A DNA stretch of 64,000 nucleotides. It comes from Breoghania sp. Lineage in GTDB: Bacteria; Pseudomonadota; Alphaproteobacteria; Rhizobiales; Stappiaceae. Position numbers and translations under genes: made by a program. Shown piece by piece: positions 35,915-45,025 of the stretch (position 1 is its first letter; the number at the start of each line of letters is the position of its first letter). Under the pieces are notes generated by a model that saw only the letters and a program-made list of their open reading frames with translations, made no database searches and was not told the DNA's origin. The stretch covers positions 1,364,001 through 1,428,000 of the forward strand of contig NZ_OY771475.1 in assembly GCF_963674635.1 (NCBI RefSeq), given 5' to 3'.

Positions 35915-36871
35915 GATCGATCATCCTTGCGCGGCGGTTCGGTTGTCCCGCGCGGACTCGGAATGGAGATACATGACGGGTGGAGGGCCCGCCCCACGCT
36001 CCGTCGGCATTCCGAACCACCTCCCGAAAAAGGGCAGCACGACCGGGGCGTGTCCTTCGCTTAGCCCACTGATCCGAACGTGGCAAGCCCCCATCAACGG
36101 AACATGGGCGCCAGCGAACTGTAACGCGCGCGCTCCAGGCCGCGCCAGCCGCAGAATTACGGGCTTGAAGCCAAATTTAGTTTTTCAACCCGGCGTGTTA
36201 AACCGCTAGCCGGCAACGCGTTCAGCCGTCCCTACTGCAACAGACGCAGTAATCCCCTCCGCCCACGCCAAAGCGGAGCAGATTGGTCATGTTTTCCCTT
36301 GCCGTCGAAACCGGGCAATAGCCTATCTTCCAGGATTTGACATATGCGTACTCTACGTTACGCCTCGTCCCGCCGGCAACGATCATCCAACAGCATTTGT
36401 CACTTCCAGCAATGACGCTTTGCTTCATATCAAAAACGCGAAAGCGAGACTCAGGAGCCGGGCGCAACGACCCACATCACGTCAAAAGGAACCCGACAGG
36501 CCCAACGCCGGAACGCCCTCCCCCTGCCAACAGGAATTGAGACCCCGACGACTCACTCACACGTAGCTGCCTGGAGCACCGGAAAGCGGGCCAGCTGCGC
36601 CGATGGACAGACCGAGCACACATCCGGAGGTTCGCAGACGAAATAGAACAATAAAACGTCCGGCACAAATTGTCGCACCAGAATCACAAAAATCCGTACA
36701 AACAGAGTCGCGCCTGCGCTGAACAACACGGCAAAGCGAACCCATTTCGCTCTGGAGCAAAACGCGCGAAGAAGCCTGTGAAGATTTAGGGAATGGGGGG
36801 GTATCAAGACGGCGCGCGGGGCGCCGCGCCACTTCCCTTTTCATTCGGGATCCGAGGATCCTGGTGGGAAG
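35915..36871. other. long stretch without recognisable genes upstream of nuoA
   Basis: I find no supported gene. Open frames on the minus strand (for example 36222-36467) lack ribosome sites and family features. The composition is less GC-rich than the neighbours in places. It should contain the nuo promoter and the end of the tRNA-Asp transcript. A 13-bp inverted repeat at its right end is listed separately. Confidence 0.5.
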
Positions 36872-36878
36872 TGGCGCG
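36826..36878 (-). repeat. 13-bp inverted repeat that includes the tRNA-Asp 3' end
   Basis: CGCGCCACTTCCC (36826-36838) is the exact reverse complement of GGGAAGTGGCGCG (36866-36878). The right arm covers the last seven bases of the tRNA-Asp gene, including CCA. On the minus strand RNA the arms would form a hairpin around a 27-base loop with two GGATCC copies, sequestering the tRNA 3' end. There is no T run after it. Confidence 0.7.
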
Positions 36879-36948
36879 AGTGACGGGGCTCGAACCCGCG
36901 ACCTCCGGCGTGACAGGCCGGCACTCTAACCAACTGAGCTACACCCGC
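36872..36948 (-). tRNA. tRNA-Asp (anticodon GTC)
   Basis: The minus strand folds as a complete 77-base tRNA. The acceptor stem is GCGGGTG with CACTCGC (one G-U pair). The D arm contains AGCTCAGTTGGTTAGAG, the anticodon loop reads CTGTCAC giving anticodon GTC (Asp), and the T arm contains GGTTCGAGCCC. The discriminator base is G and CCA is encoded in the gene. It has its own strong promoter about 35 bases upstream. Confidence 0.97.
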
Positions 36949-37324
36949 GTTTCGGAGCGGCTGGCCGCTGCGAAGTGGGCGTTGTTTACGGCGCCCCGCT
37001 TTGGAAGTCAACCACTCTCAAAAGGGTTCTGTGGGCAATTTTCTTTTTCTACCGACGAGACCGTGAAGCGAGCGCATTTTCCTTCGGCTTTTGGCCAATC
37101 ACACCTGTGGAAAACAAAAACGCACCCGAAGCCCCAGCATCGCCACCTCCAACCTCAGCGCGAAAATACGGACCGTACAAGCCGACAAACAATTTGTACG
37201 GCCACGTTCTCGCTCCGAACACACCCCTGCCAAGCAATTTCATCCGCAATACTTCCTTAAACAAACCACTGTAGGAAAAGCCTATTCACGTGCACCTAAC
37301 CGTGTCGTCCACCTGGAGCAAAAT
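36949..37324. other. divergent intergenic region between tRNA-Asp and the chemoreceptor gene
   Basis: No gene is seen. The left part holds the tRNA-Asp promoter. Further right, CCGTACAA (37173-37180) and TTGTACGG (37194-37201) form an 8-bp inverted repeat with a 13-base spacer, about 125 bases before the chemoreceptor start. This could be an operator or a hairpin in the leader. Confidence 0.45.
36983..37011 (-). promoter_or_regulatory. promoter of tRNA-Asp
   Basis: On the minus strand TTGACT (37011-37006) and TAAACA (36988-36983) are exactly 17 bases apart. The predicted start near 36976 leaves about 28 bases of 5' leader before the tRNA. Confidence 0.8.
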
Positions 37325-39004
37325 ATGTCCTTCAAATTCCTCAAATCGCTCTCTGGGAAGCTGTACGGCCTCGTCTTCTTCTTCAGTATGTGCTTCGTAG
37401 CCATGCTCGGCTATCAGCTTTACGCCCTCTACACGAACCTCGATGAATTTTCGCGGGGCGAAATCCGCTCCGTGGTCGAAAACGCCAAGAGCATCGCCGC
37501 CGATTACGATCGGCGCGCCAAGGCCGGCGAAATGACGGTCGAGGAGGCCCAAAAACGCGCCCATGCCGCGATCAGCGCCATGCGCTTCGACGGGAAGAAC
37601 TACGTCTTCGTCTACCAGTCGGACGGCAATACAGTTGTTCACCCGACCTACAAGCTCAACGCGAGCCGCTATGATGTTCGCGACACGTCCGGCCGCTATC
37701 TGGTGCGCGAGTTCATCAACACCGCCGTGAACAAAGGCGGCGGATACGTTGACTACGGCCACCAGGACAAGAACGGCAACTTCCTCGAAAAGACGTCCTA
37801 CGTCACGCGCTATGCCCCCTGGGACTGGATCTTCGGCTCCGGCATCCTGATGAGCCACAAGGAAGCCACGTTCCGCCAGCAGGCGATTAACAGCGCGGGC
37901 CTGACCCTTGTCTTCATGCTTGGCGCGCTGGTCTTCGCTGTGTTTATCGCTCGTTCGCTGGCCCTTCCCATCCGCGCCCTGAACCAGCAGATGGCCTTGA
38001 TCGCAGAAAACAACCTCGATCTCGAAGTGGAAGGCGTGAACCGCGCCGACGAGATCGGCGAAATGAGCCGTGCGGTCGAAGTGTTCCGCAACAATGCTCT
38101 TGAGCGCCGTCGCCTTGAGGGCCAGAGCAAAGAAGAGCAGATCGCCCGTCAGGAGCGCCAGAACCAGATCGAAGCGCTGATTACCGAGTTCAAGACCGAC
38201 GTCGAGGCCGCAATGCTCGTCCTTGGCGAGAACTCCGGTCGCATGGACGAGGCTGCCAAGTCGCTGCGCGCCAACGCCGAGCACACCGAAGCCAGCGCAA
38301 GCGAAGCTTCCGGTGCTTCGCAGCAGGCCAGCCAGAACGTCCAGACCGTGGCTTCGGCTGCAGAGGAACTGGCCGCGTCCATCGGCGAGATCACCCGCCA
38401 GGTCTCTCAGAGCAACCAGGTCGTCACCAAGGCGACGACCAGCGCCAAGCAGTCCAACGCCAAGGTCGCAAGCCTTGACGAGGCCGCGCAGAAGATCGGC
38501 GAAGTCGTCGTCCTCATTCAGGCGATCGCCGAGCAGACCAACCTTCTTGCGCTCAACGCCACCATCGAGGCAGCGCGCGCCGGTGAAGCTGGCAAGGGCT
38601 TCGCGGTCGTGGCTGCGGAAGTCAAGGAGCTGGCCAACCAGACCTCCAAGGCAACCGAGGAAATCTCTGCCCATGTCGGTGCGATCCAGGGCTCGACCAA
38701 GGAGATGGTCGACGTCATCGAGGAAATCGCCTCCATCATGGAAGAGGTCAACGGCTACACCACGGCGATTGCCGGTGCGGTGGAGCAGCAGGGCGTCGCG
38801 ACGGAAGAAATCTCCGTCAACGTTCAGGCGGCAGCCAATGGCACCCGTCAGGCGAGCGACAACATGGTCCAGCTGACCACGACCGCCACCGACACCTCGC
38901 GCACCGCCGAACTGGTGCTCGACGCCTCTGGTCAGGTCTCCTCCAGCACGAGCAACCTCAGCGAGCGCATCACGCGCTTCCTGTCGCGCGTCGCCGCGGC
39001 CTAA
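37325..39004 (+). CDS. methyl-accepting chemotaxis protein with periplasmic single-Cache domain
   Basis: Transmembrane chemoreceptor. From the ATG at 37325 (GGAG upstream) it is 559 residues. A first helix lies at about residues 12-33. A periplasmic Cache-type sensor follows (about 35-190), with DGKNYVFVYQSDGNTVVHP, a GGGYVDYG stretch and YAPWDWIFGSGILM, typical of sCache_2 domains that often bind small organic acids. Then come a second helix (about 200-218), a HAMP domain, and a cytoplasmic signalling domain with the conserved tip EQTNLLALNATIEAARAGE and flanking methylation helices. It ends without a CheR-tethering pentapeptide. No che genes are near, so it is an orphan receptor gene. The ligand is unknown. 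Confidence 0.94.
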   Translation: MSFKFLKSLSGKLYGLVFFFSMCFVAMLGYQLYALYTNLDEFSRGEIRSVVENAKSIAADYDRRAKAGEMTVEEAQKRAHAAISAMRFDGKNYVFVYQSDGNTVVHPTYKLNASRYDVRDTSGRYLVREFINTAVNKGGGYVDYGHQDKNGNFLEKTSYVTRYAPWDWIFGSGILMSHKEATFRQQAINSAGLTLVFMLGALVFAVFIARSLALPIRALNQQMALIAENNLDLEVEGVNRADEIGEMSRAVEVFRNNALERRRLEGQSKEEQIARQERQNQIEALITEFKTDVEAAMLVLGENSGRMDEAAKSLRANAEHTEASASEASGASQQASQNVQTVASAAEELAASIGEITRQVSQSNQVVTKATTSAKQSNAKVASLDEAAQKIGEVVVLIQAIAEQTNLLALNATIEAARAGEAGKGFAVVAAEVKELANQTSKATEEISAHVGAIQGSTKEMVDVIEEIASIMEEVNGYTTAIAGAVEQQGVATEEISVNVQAAANGTRQASDNMVQLTTTATDTSRTAELVLDASGQVSSSTSNLSERITRFLSRVAAA

Positions 39005-39046
39005 GGGCCGAAAGACCGACATCGCCGCTCAAAAGAGCGACAAACT

Positions 39047-39091
39047 GATAGGGCCGCCGCAACACCAGTTGCGGCGGCCCTATCTATTTTT
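39047..39091 (+). terminator. intrinsic terminator after the chemoreceptor gene
   Basis: A perfect 17-bp stem, GATAGGGCCGCCGCAAC with GTTGCGGCGGCCCTATC, closes an ACCA loop and is followed by TATTTTT. It lies 43 bases after the stop codon. Confidence 0.95.
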
Positions 39092-39808
39092 GCAACAGGA
39101 TCACGCAGCGCGGTTTGGACCAGCCAGCCGGGCTCCGAGCCGGGAGGCCCACCAGCACCCGCCTCGGATGAACTGCGCATGCAAAACCGCCCTGGCTGGC
39201 CATACCCCCTCTTTCCGACATCGCAATCGGCGCAGTGCGGGAAGCGATGCAACGAGATCAGCCGGAGGGCGGATCAGTTGCGACGGATGACGTGAAGGTC
39301 ATTTGCGTTTAACGACGCAAGTCGCCACTGCAATAGACGGATACTCCGCTCCCCTGTTTTTCCGCATGTCGATTTAGGTAATACTACCTATATAACCACC
39401 GTATTGCCTGCCTTTCCGCTACGATTCTCACGAGACTTCACGATTGTTTCACCTTGCATCCGGCGCGATTTATTAACAGTCCAATATTTGATATAAAAGA
39501 AAATGACCGACTTCACTGTGTCCCAACCGATCAGTGCGAAGATGGGTCCGACGTCGAAAACTGTGACCTCAACCCCGTCAGCGGCGTCTCGATTATCGGT
39601 TTCACCGGTTTTTTTGGGAACCAGAACCGGCCAAAAGCGATTTTCATGACGTAGGTCACATAACGAGATGGCTCCAGAAGCCAAACTCGTTGACAGCAAC
39701 ATGAAGTTCGACAGGACGGATTTCGTGTTTGCCTTGCCCGGTCGATGTCCCGACAGAGGACACGACCAGCGCGCGCGGCGATCCCGCGCATTGCCTCGGG
39801 AGGCAGTC
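39092..39808. other. AT-richer stretch without recognisable genes
   Basis: No supported gene on either strand. Around 39290-39500 the base composition drops well below the neighbours, and there are several -10-like patches (for example TATATAA at 39389-39395). A short palindrome is listed separately. The promoter of the secreted-protein gene at 39809 should lie here. Confidence 0.45.
39375..39390. promoter_or_regulatory. operator-like palindrome TAGGTA-N4-TACCTA
   Basis: A perfect 6-bp inverted repeat with a 4-base spacer lies in an AT-rich patch and runs into a TATATAA sequence. This is the form of a dimeric regulator site overlapping a promoter. I cannot assign the regulator, and the nearest downstream gene starts more than 400 bases away. 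Confidence 0.3.
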
Positions 39809-40534
39809 ATGAATGGGAAGCGGAAAACAGAACGTTCATATCGGCTGCTATCCGGCCGAACCCTTGTAGTTGCGGCTCTCGTCGCACCGATGCTTACGGG
39901 CGGCCTGATCGCATCGAAGGCGTACGCGCAATCAAAACTCCCCCAGCCGCTGGTCAATGCCTCGGTTGAAGGGATGGAAACCTCGACGATTGTCGACGGC
40001 ATTACCAATTCATCGGGCCGGGGAGACCGCCTCGCCGTCACGGTTGCACGGATTGCCGGTTATGACGGCAAGCCTGCCAACACAAGCGGTGACATGGATA
40101 TATGGGTCGGTGAAGTGGAGCTTCAGGGTCGCAAGACCGTTTGGGTGGAGCTGATCGATTCCTACGGCGAAGTCATCTACGATTCGGAAGTGAAGAAGAA
40201 CGAGACTCACCTGTTGCCGGACGGCCGCGCCATAGTTGTGCGCGCCTTGCCCGACGGCACACGCTACGCAAAGGCGGACACCGACCGGATCGCAACCGAC
40301 GCCAATCTCGTCGTAACGCGCCGTGTGGTAAATGACGCCGATCACGCAGCGACCGTGGAGTTCTTCCAGGAAAACGCCACGACTGGTGCAAAGCCCGACA
40401 AGGAAGACACGGCCCTTGTTGCGGTGGCAAAGTTCAGCGAGCGCGTATGGACCGCAATTGTGGCGTATGTGTCGAGCGCGGCCGACAATGTGCGCTATGC
40501 CTTTCGCTGGCTGTACGACGTCGTCGCGGCCTGA
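39809..40534 (+). CDS. secreted protein of unknown function
   Basis: From the ATG at 39809, with GGGAGG a few bases upstream, the protein is 241 residues. Residues 1-42 form a signal peptide: a basic start (NGKRKTERSYR), a hydrophobic core (TLVVAALVAPMLTGGLIA) and a likely cleavage after KAYA. The mature part has a beta-rich look (WVGEVELQGRKTVWVELIDS; GEVIYDSEVKKNETHLLP) and ends in an amphipathic, aromatic helix (RYAFRWLYDVVAA). I recognise no family. The frame reaches 47 codons further upstream, but that part is Arg-rich and lacks a ribosome site. It is a single gene closed by its own terminator. Confidence 0.75.
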   Translation: MNGKRKTERSYRLLSGRTLVVAALVAPMLTGGLIASKAYAQSKLPQPLVNASVEGMETSTIVDGITNSSGRGDRLAVTVARIAGYDGKPANTSGDMDIWVGEVELQGRKTVWVELIDSYGEVIYDSEVKKNETHLLPDGRAIVVRALPDGTRYAKADTDRIATDANLVVTRRVVNDADHAATVEFFQENATTGAKPDKEDTALVAVAKFSERVWTAIVAYVSSAADNVRYAFRWLYDVVAA

Positions 40535-40560
40535 CCGATTTCGGCACCTGGCCTTGCAGG

Positions 40561-40591
40561 GCGGTTGGCATCTTGCCAACCGCTCTTTTTT
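40561..40591 (+). terminator. intrinsic terminator after the secreted-protein gene
   Basis: A perfect 10-bp stem, GCGGTTGGCA with TGCCAACCGC, has a three-base TCT loop and is followed by TC and at least six T. It lies 26 bases after the stop codon. Confidence 0.93.
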
Positions 40592-40705
40592 GCCTCGCTC
40601 TTCAAAGGGACCCTTCCTTTGCCAAGCAGGCGTTGAAACAGCCCCGCCGGTCCCTAGATCGGGATGAGGCCACTTGTTGCCCCGCCAGCCGATGAGCATC
40701 CGTCC

Positions 40706-42157
40706 ATGACCGTTTCCCGACCGCATATCGTCTGGTTTCGCGACGATCTGCGCCTCGCGGACAATCCCGCGCTCTTCCACGCCGCCCGTTCCGGCGCTCC
40801 CGTTCTGGCGCTCTATCTTCTCGAACCGGAAGATGCGTTGCGCCGCCAGCCCGGCGCCGCAGCGCTCTGGTGGCTTCACGGCTCCCTGGAATCACTGGGG
40901 CGAGATCTCGCGTCGCGCGGCGTACCGCTGTCGCTTCTGCGCGGAAGCGCCCATGCCACGCTTCCCGCGCTTGCACACAGTGTCGGTGCATGCGCGGTAT
41001 CGTGGAACAGGCGCCCCGGGGCCTGTTCCCGCGAGAAGGACGAGATCCTAGCGGCCCCATTGAAGGATGAGGGGGTCGATGCGCGGCATTTTCCTGCCAA
41101 TATGCTGTTTGAACCCGGTTCTGTGCGCACTGGATCCGGGGGGCCTTATCGGGTCTTCACGCCTTTCTGGCGTGCCGCCCGGCAGATGACGCCCGAAAGC
41201 CCCCTGCCCGTGCCGGAAGAGATCATGGGCTGGCGCGGAGCGTTCGAGAGCGACAATCTGGACGACTGGGCATTGCGACCGACAAGGCCCAACTGGGCCA
41301 GCGGCCTCGCGCAAGCCTGGACGCCCGGTGAAGCGAATGCGCGCCGCCGGCTCGACGCCTTCATGGAGGGAGCGATCCGCGACTATGGCGCAGGGCGGGA
41401 TTTTCCTGCCAGCGCGGCAACGTCGTTGCTCTCGCCTTCCCTGCGTTTCGGCGAGATATCGGTGCGCGAAATCTGGTACCGCGTAGGCGCGGCGATGCAC
41501 GCAAAAGAGGCGCCGGAGGCCGATGCAGAGAAGTTTCTCTCCGAAGTGGGATGGCGCGAATTCTGCCACCACCTGCTTTGCGACCATCCGGACCTCGCGA
41601 CCCGCAATTTCAACTCTGCCTTCGATCATTTCGACTGGGCGAGCGACAGTCGGGGTTTGGAAGCATGGCAAAAGGGCCAAACTGGCTATCCGATCGTGGA
41701 TGCGGGCATGCGGGAGCTCTGGGCGACCGGCTGGATGCACAACCGCGTTCGCATGATCACCGCTTCTTTTCTCACAAAGCACCTGCTGATCGACTGGCGG
41801 GAGGGGGAGCGCTGGTTCTGGGATACGCTTGTTGACGCGGATCCGGCAAACAATCCTGCCGGCTGGCAATGGGTGGCGGGATGCGGGGCGGATGCGGCGC
41901 CCTATTTTCGCATCTTCAACCCCGTGCTCCAGGGCGAAAAGTTCGATCCTGACGGCGCCTATGTACGCCATTGGGTGCCGGAGCTTGAAAGGCTGGACAA
42001 GCGCTGGCTTCACAAGCCGTGGGAAGCACCAGCAAGAATGCTCGCAGAAGCGCAGATACGGCTTGGCGAGACCTATCCTCAACCAGTCGTCGATCATGGC
42101 GCAGCCCGCAAACGCGCGCTAGCGACCTACGAGACCATGAAGCGCGATGCGCCTTGA
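40706..42157 (+). CDS. phrB: deoxyribodipyrimidine photolyase
   Basis: Light-driven repair of cyclobutane pyrimidine dimers in DNA. From the ATG at 40706 the protein is 483 residues. An N-terminal alpha/beta domain for the antenna pigment opens HIVWFRDDLRLADNPAL. The C-terminal FAD domain has SLRFGEISVREIW, SEVGWREFCHHLL, TGYPIVDAGMRELWATGWMHNR and WFWDTLVDADPANNPAGWQWVAG, including the tryptophans of the electron-transfer chain and the CPD-photolyase asparagine motif (NNPAGWQW). The frame runs 14 codons further upstream without a better start. It is a single gene after a terminator. I see no LexA box before it. Confidence 0.95.
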   Translation: MTVSRPHIVWFRDDLRLADNPALFHAARSGAPVLALYLLEPEDALRRQPGAAALWWLHGSLESLGRDLASRGVPLSLLRGSAHATLPALAHSVGACAVSWNRRPGACSREKDEILAAPLKDEGVDARHFPANMLFEPGSVRTGSGGPYRVFTPFWRAARQMTPESPLPVPEEIMGWRGAFESDNLDDWALRPTRPNWASGLAQAWTPGEANARRRLDAFMEGAIRDYGAGRDFPASAATSLLSPSLRFGEISVREIWYRVGAAMHAKEAPEADAEKFLSEVGWREFCHHLLCDHPDLATRNFNSAFDHFDWASDSRGLEAWQKGQTGYPIVDAGMRELWATGWMHNRVRMITASFLTKHLLIDWREGERWFWDTLVDADPANNPAGWQWVAGCGADAAPYFRIFNPVLQGEKFDPDGAYVRHWVPELERLDKRWLHKPWEAPARMLAEAQIRLGETYPQPVVDHGAARKRALATYETMKRDAP

Positions 42158-42348
42158 CACGCAGGGCCAGCACGCAAAGACTTGCTATATTTCGCAGCGT
42201 CACCGCCATGAATTTTTCCAAATGGCGGCCTTGTCTAAAAACCGGTTTCCTTGATGGGGGGCAACACGCGCCTTAGCTTGTGGCTCCACTTCGCAAAAGC
42301 CGAAGCCGGAAATCCGGCTCTCCAGTCAGCCACAAAAGTCAGGCATCC

Positions 42349-43392
42349 ATGACCCTTCGACCCGCAATCGCGCCCTCCGTTATCGAGGCCATCGGCAACA
42401 CGCCGCTCATCCGTCTCAAACGCGCGTCCGAGATCACCGGATGTGAAATTCTCGGCAAGGCGGAGTTCCTCAATCCGGGACAGTCGGTGAAGGATCGTGC
42501 GGCGCTCTCCATTATCCGCGATGCGGAGGAACGCGGCTTGCTGCGCCCAGGCGGAGTGATCGTGGAAGGAACCGCCGGCAATACCGGCATCGGCATCGCA
42601 CTTGTGGGCAATGCCCTAGGCTATCGTTCGGTGATCGTTATTCCTGAAACACAGTCGCAGGAAAAGAAGGACATGCTGCGCCTGGCCGGGGCGACGCTCG
42701 TTGAAGTGCCGGCCGCACCCTACAAGAACCCCAACAATTACGTGAAGGTCTCCGGACGCCTTGCCGCGCAGCTTGCGAAAACCGAGCCGAGCGGCGCGGT
42801 CTGGGCGAACCAGTTCGACAATGTCGCCAACAGGCGCGCCCATATCGAGACCACCGGTCCGGAAATCTGGGAGCAGACCGCAGGCAAGGTCGATGGTTTC
42901 ATCTGCGCGGCCGGCTCGGGCGGAACCCTTGCCGGTGTGGGTCTGGCCTTGAAGGAGCGCAACAAGGACGTGCGCATCGGCCTTGCCGATCCGATGGGGG
43001 CGGCACTTTACAGCTATTACACGACCGGCGAGCTGCGTTCCGAAGGCTCCTCCATCACCGAAGGCATCGGCCAGGGTCGCATCACGGCCAATCTGGAAGG
43101 CGCTCCGGTGGATGTCGCCTATCAGATCCCCGACGAGGAAGCCCTGCCGGAAGTGTTCCAGATGCTCGAGCACGAAGGCCTGTGCCTTGGCGGCTCCTCA
43201 GGCGTCAATATCGCCGGCGCGGTCCGCATGGCGAAGGACATGGGTCCCGGCCACACCATCGTTACGATTCTGTGCGACTACGGTACGCGCTACCAGTCGA
43301 AATTGTTCAACCCGGCGTTCTTGCGTTCCAAGAACCTGCCCATACCGTTATGGATGGAACGAAAGGTCGATATTTCGGTTCCCATCGAATAG
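42349..43392 (+). CDS. cysK: cysteine synthase A
   Basis: PLP enzyme that makes cysteine from O-acetylserine and sulfide. From the ATG at 42349 the protein is 347 residues. It has the PLP-lysine motif NPGQSVKDRAAL (Lys about residue 48), the asparagine loop GTAGNTGIGIA, the phosphate-binding glycine loop CAAGSGGTLAGVG and the C-terminal GLCLGGSSGVNIAGA. It is somewhat longer than E. coli CysK (by about 20 residues), as is common in alphaproteobacteria. A related role in sulfur scavenging cannot be excluded. The frame continues 23 codons upstream in sequence without a ribosome site. Confidence 0.92.
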   Translation: MTLRPAIAPSVIEAIGNTPLIRLKRASEITGCEILGKAEFLNPGQSVKDRAALSIIRDAEERGLLRPGGVIVEGTAGNTGIGIALVGNALGYRSVIVIPETQSQEKKDMLRLAGATLVEVPAAPYKNPNNYVKVSGRLAAQLAKTEPSGAVWANQFDNVANRRAHIETTGPEIWEQTAGKVDGFICAAGSGGTLAGVGLALKERNKDVRIGLADPMGAALYSYYTTGELRSEGSSITEGIGQGRITANLEGAPVDVAYQIPDEEALPEVFQMLEHEGLCLGGSSGVNIAGAVRMAKDMGPGHTIVTILCDYGTRYQSKLFNPAFLRSKNLPIPLWMERKVDISVPIE

Positions 43393-43452
43393 GCGGCCGC
43401 CACTCGGAGGCTTGCCTCGGCAACGCCCTTGAAGTCACAGGCAGGCAGACAC

Positions 43453-44913
43453 ATGACGGCGTTGATAGCGCAGGTTGATTTGGTCATCCCGCTCGTGCTC
43501 GTCGGCATCTTCTACACAGCCGCCGCCGTGTGCTCCGTGCGCGAGCTTCTGTACGGACGGAGCTCCCAAGGCTCCATCGGGTGGCTGCTGTCGCTGTTCT
43601 TCTTTCCCTATGTGACGGTTTTTCTCTATCTCGCCTTTGGTTGGAAGCGTTTTGACGACTATGTCCGCCTGCGCCGCCGAGGTGGTCGCAACGATGCCGA
43701 CAGCCAGCCCCACGACACACAATCCGACAGCGCCCTGCGGGTGATACACCGCGCCGAAGAAGCCTCAGAAGCCTGGCCGTTGCTGGTCAATCTGTCGCCG
43801 CTGCCATTTCTGGGCGGCAATGAGGTCGAAGTACTCGTAGATGGGCGGGCGACGTATGAATCGATCTTTGCCGGCATCCGCGCGGCGGAAAGCTATGTCC
43901 TTGCGCAATTCTACATCATCCGCGACGACGAAATCGGCAACCGGCTCGCCGACCTCCTGATAGAGAAGGCTAAGGCCGGTCTGACCGTTCTGCTGATCTA
44001 TGACGACATCGGGTCGGCAGGGCTTTCGCGACGGTTTCTGGCGCGGCTTGTGAAGGCGGGCGTCAAGGTCAGCGGCTTCAATCGTTCTCGTCCGATGTTT
44101 CCGTTTCTCAGGCCCTTCCGCATCAATTTCCGCAACCACCGCAAGATCGTCATCGCCGATGGGCGGCGCGCCTGGATCGGCGGGCTCAACATGGGCAACG
44201 AATATCTCGGCCTCTCGCCGAAATTCAACCACTGGCGCGATACCCATGTGCGGGTCGATGGTCCGGCGGCGCAGGCCGCCCAGATTTCCTTTGCCGAGGA
44301 CTGGCACTGGGCAACCGGTGGCAATCTGCCGATAGAATGGCCTCATCCGGAACCGCTGGACGATGGCGAGCCCGTTCTGGTGATGCCCTCAGGTCCGGCC
44401 GACACGATCGATACCTGCGCCATCGCCTTCACCGAGGCCATCGGACGCGCGCGGCACCGGCTCTGGATCGTCAGCCCCTATTTCGTGCCCGGGGAAGATA
44501 TCCAGACCGCCCTTGCGGCGGCTGTCCTGCGCGGTGTGGATGTGCGGCTTCTTCTGCCCAAAAACCCCGACCGCTGGATTGTCGGACTCGCGAATGAGTG
44601 CTTTGCGGAAATGATGGCCGCCCAGGGAGTGGCGACCTACTATTTCCGCGAGGGCTTTCTCCATCAGAAGGTGATGCTGGTGGATGACGACCTTGCGAGC
44701 ATCGGCACGGTCAATTTCGACAATCGCTCCTTCCACATCAATTTCGAGGTCACCTTGTGGCTGACTGACCCCGGCACGACCAGCTTCGTGACAAACATGC
44801 TGGAGAATGATTTCGCCCATAGCGATGAAAAGCGACTGGCTGACTACCGGGCCCGTCCGCTTTGGCGCGGCGTGGCCAGCCGTCTGGCCCGGTTGTTTGC
44901 ACCGCTGCTTTGA
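43453..44913 (+). CDS. cls: cardiolipin synthase
   Basis: Inner-membrane phospholipase-D-type enzyme that makes cardiolipin from phosphatidylglycerol. From the ATG at 43453 the protein is 486 residues. Two N-terminal helices come first (about residues 6-26 and 40-62), then a soluble part with two HKD catalytic motifs: NHRKIVIADGRRAWIGGLN and HQKVMLVDDDLASIGTVNFDNR. Both have intact His, Lys and Asp. A TTG eight codons upstream could also start the frame, but the ATG is better placed. It follows cysK by 60 bases. Confidence 0.94.
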   Translation: MTALIAQVDLVIPLVLVGIFYTAAAVCSVRELLYGRSSQGSIGWLLSLFFFPYVTVFLYLAFGWKRFDDYVRLRRRGGRNDADSQPHDTQSDSALRVIHRAEEASEAWPLLVNLSPLPFLGGNEVEVLVDGRATYESIFAGIRAAESYVLAQFYIIRDDEIGNRLADLLIEKAKAGLTVLLIYDDIGSAGLSRRFLARLVKAGVKVSGFNRSRPMFPFLRPFRINFRNHRKIVIADGRRAWIGGLNMGNEYLGLSPKFNHWRDTHVRVDGPAAQAAQISFAEDWHWATGGNLPIEWPHPEPLDDGEPVLVMPSGPADTIDTCAIAFTEAIGRARHRLWIVSPYFVPGEDIQTALAAAVLRGVDVRLLLPKNPDRWIVGLANECFAEMMAAQGVATYYFREGFLHQKVMLVDDDLASIGTVNFDNRSFHINFEVTLWLTDPGTTSFVTNMLENDFAHSDEKRLADYRARPLWRGVASRLARLFAPLL

Positions 44914-45025
44914 TGGTCGAGGCCACCCGCCCCCCCCTTTTGGGACCTTCGGCCACTTCCAATTTCCCCAACGTCTGTTTTAGGCTTCGCGTCCTGACAG
45001 CACACAAGCCAAATTGGCGGTTTCC

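Noticed and set aside
36222..36428. Short cysteine-containing minus-strand frame upstream of nuoA
   Set aside because: No ribosome site, no family resemblance, and it overlaps the region expected to hold the nuo promoter.
36872..36948. tRNA-Asp as a phage or island attachment site
   Set aside because: The repeated 3' end is inverted rather than direct, and no integrase or mobile gene is nearby.
42200..42230. Hairpin CCGCCAT/ATGGCGG between phrB and cysK as a terminator or riboswitch
   Set aside because: Seven base pairs with a 12-base loop and no T run; too weak to support either.
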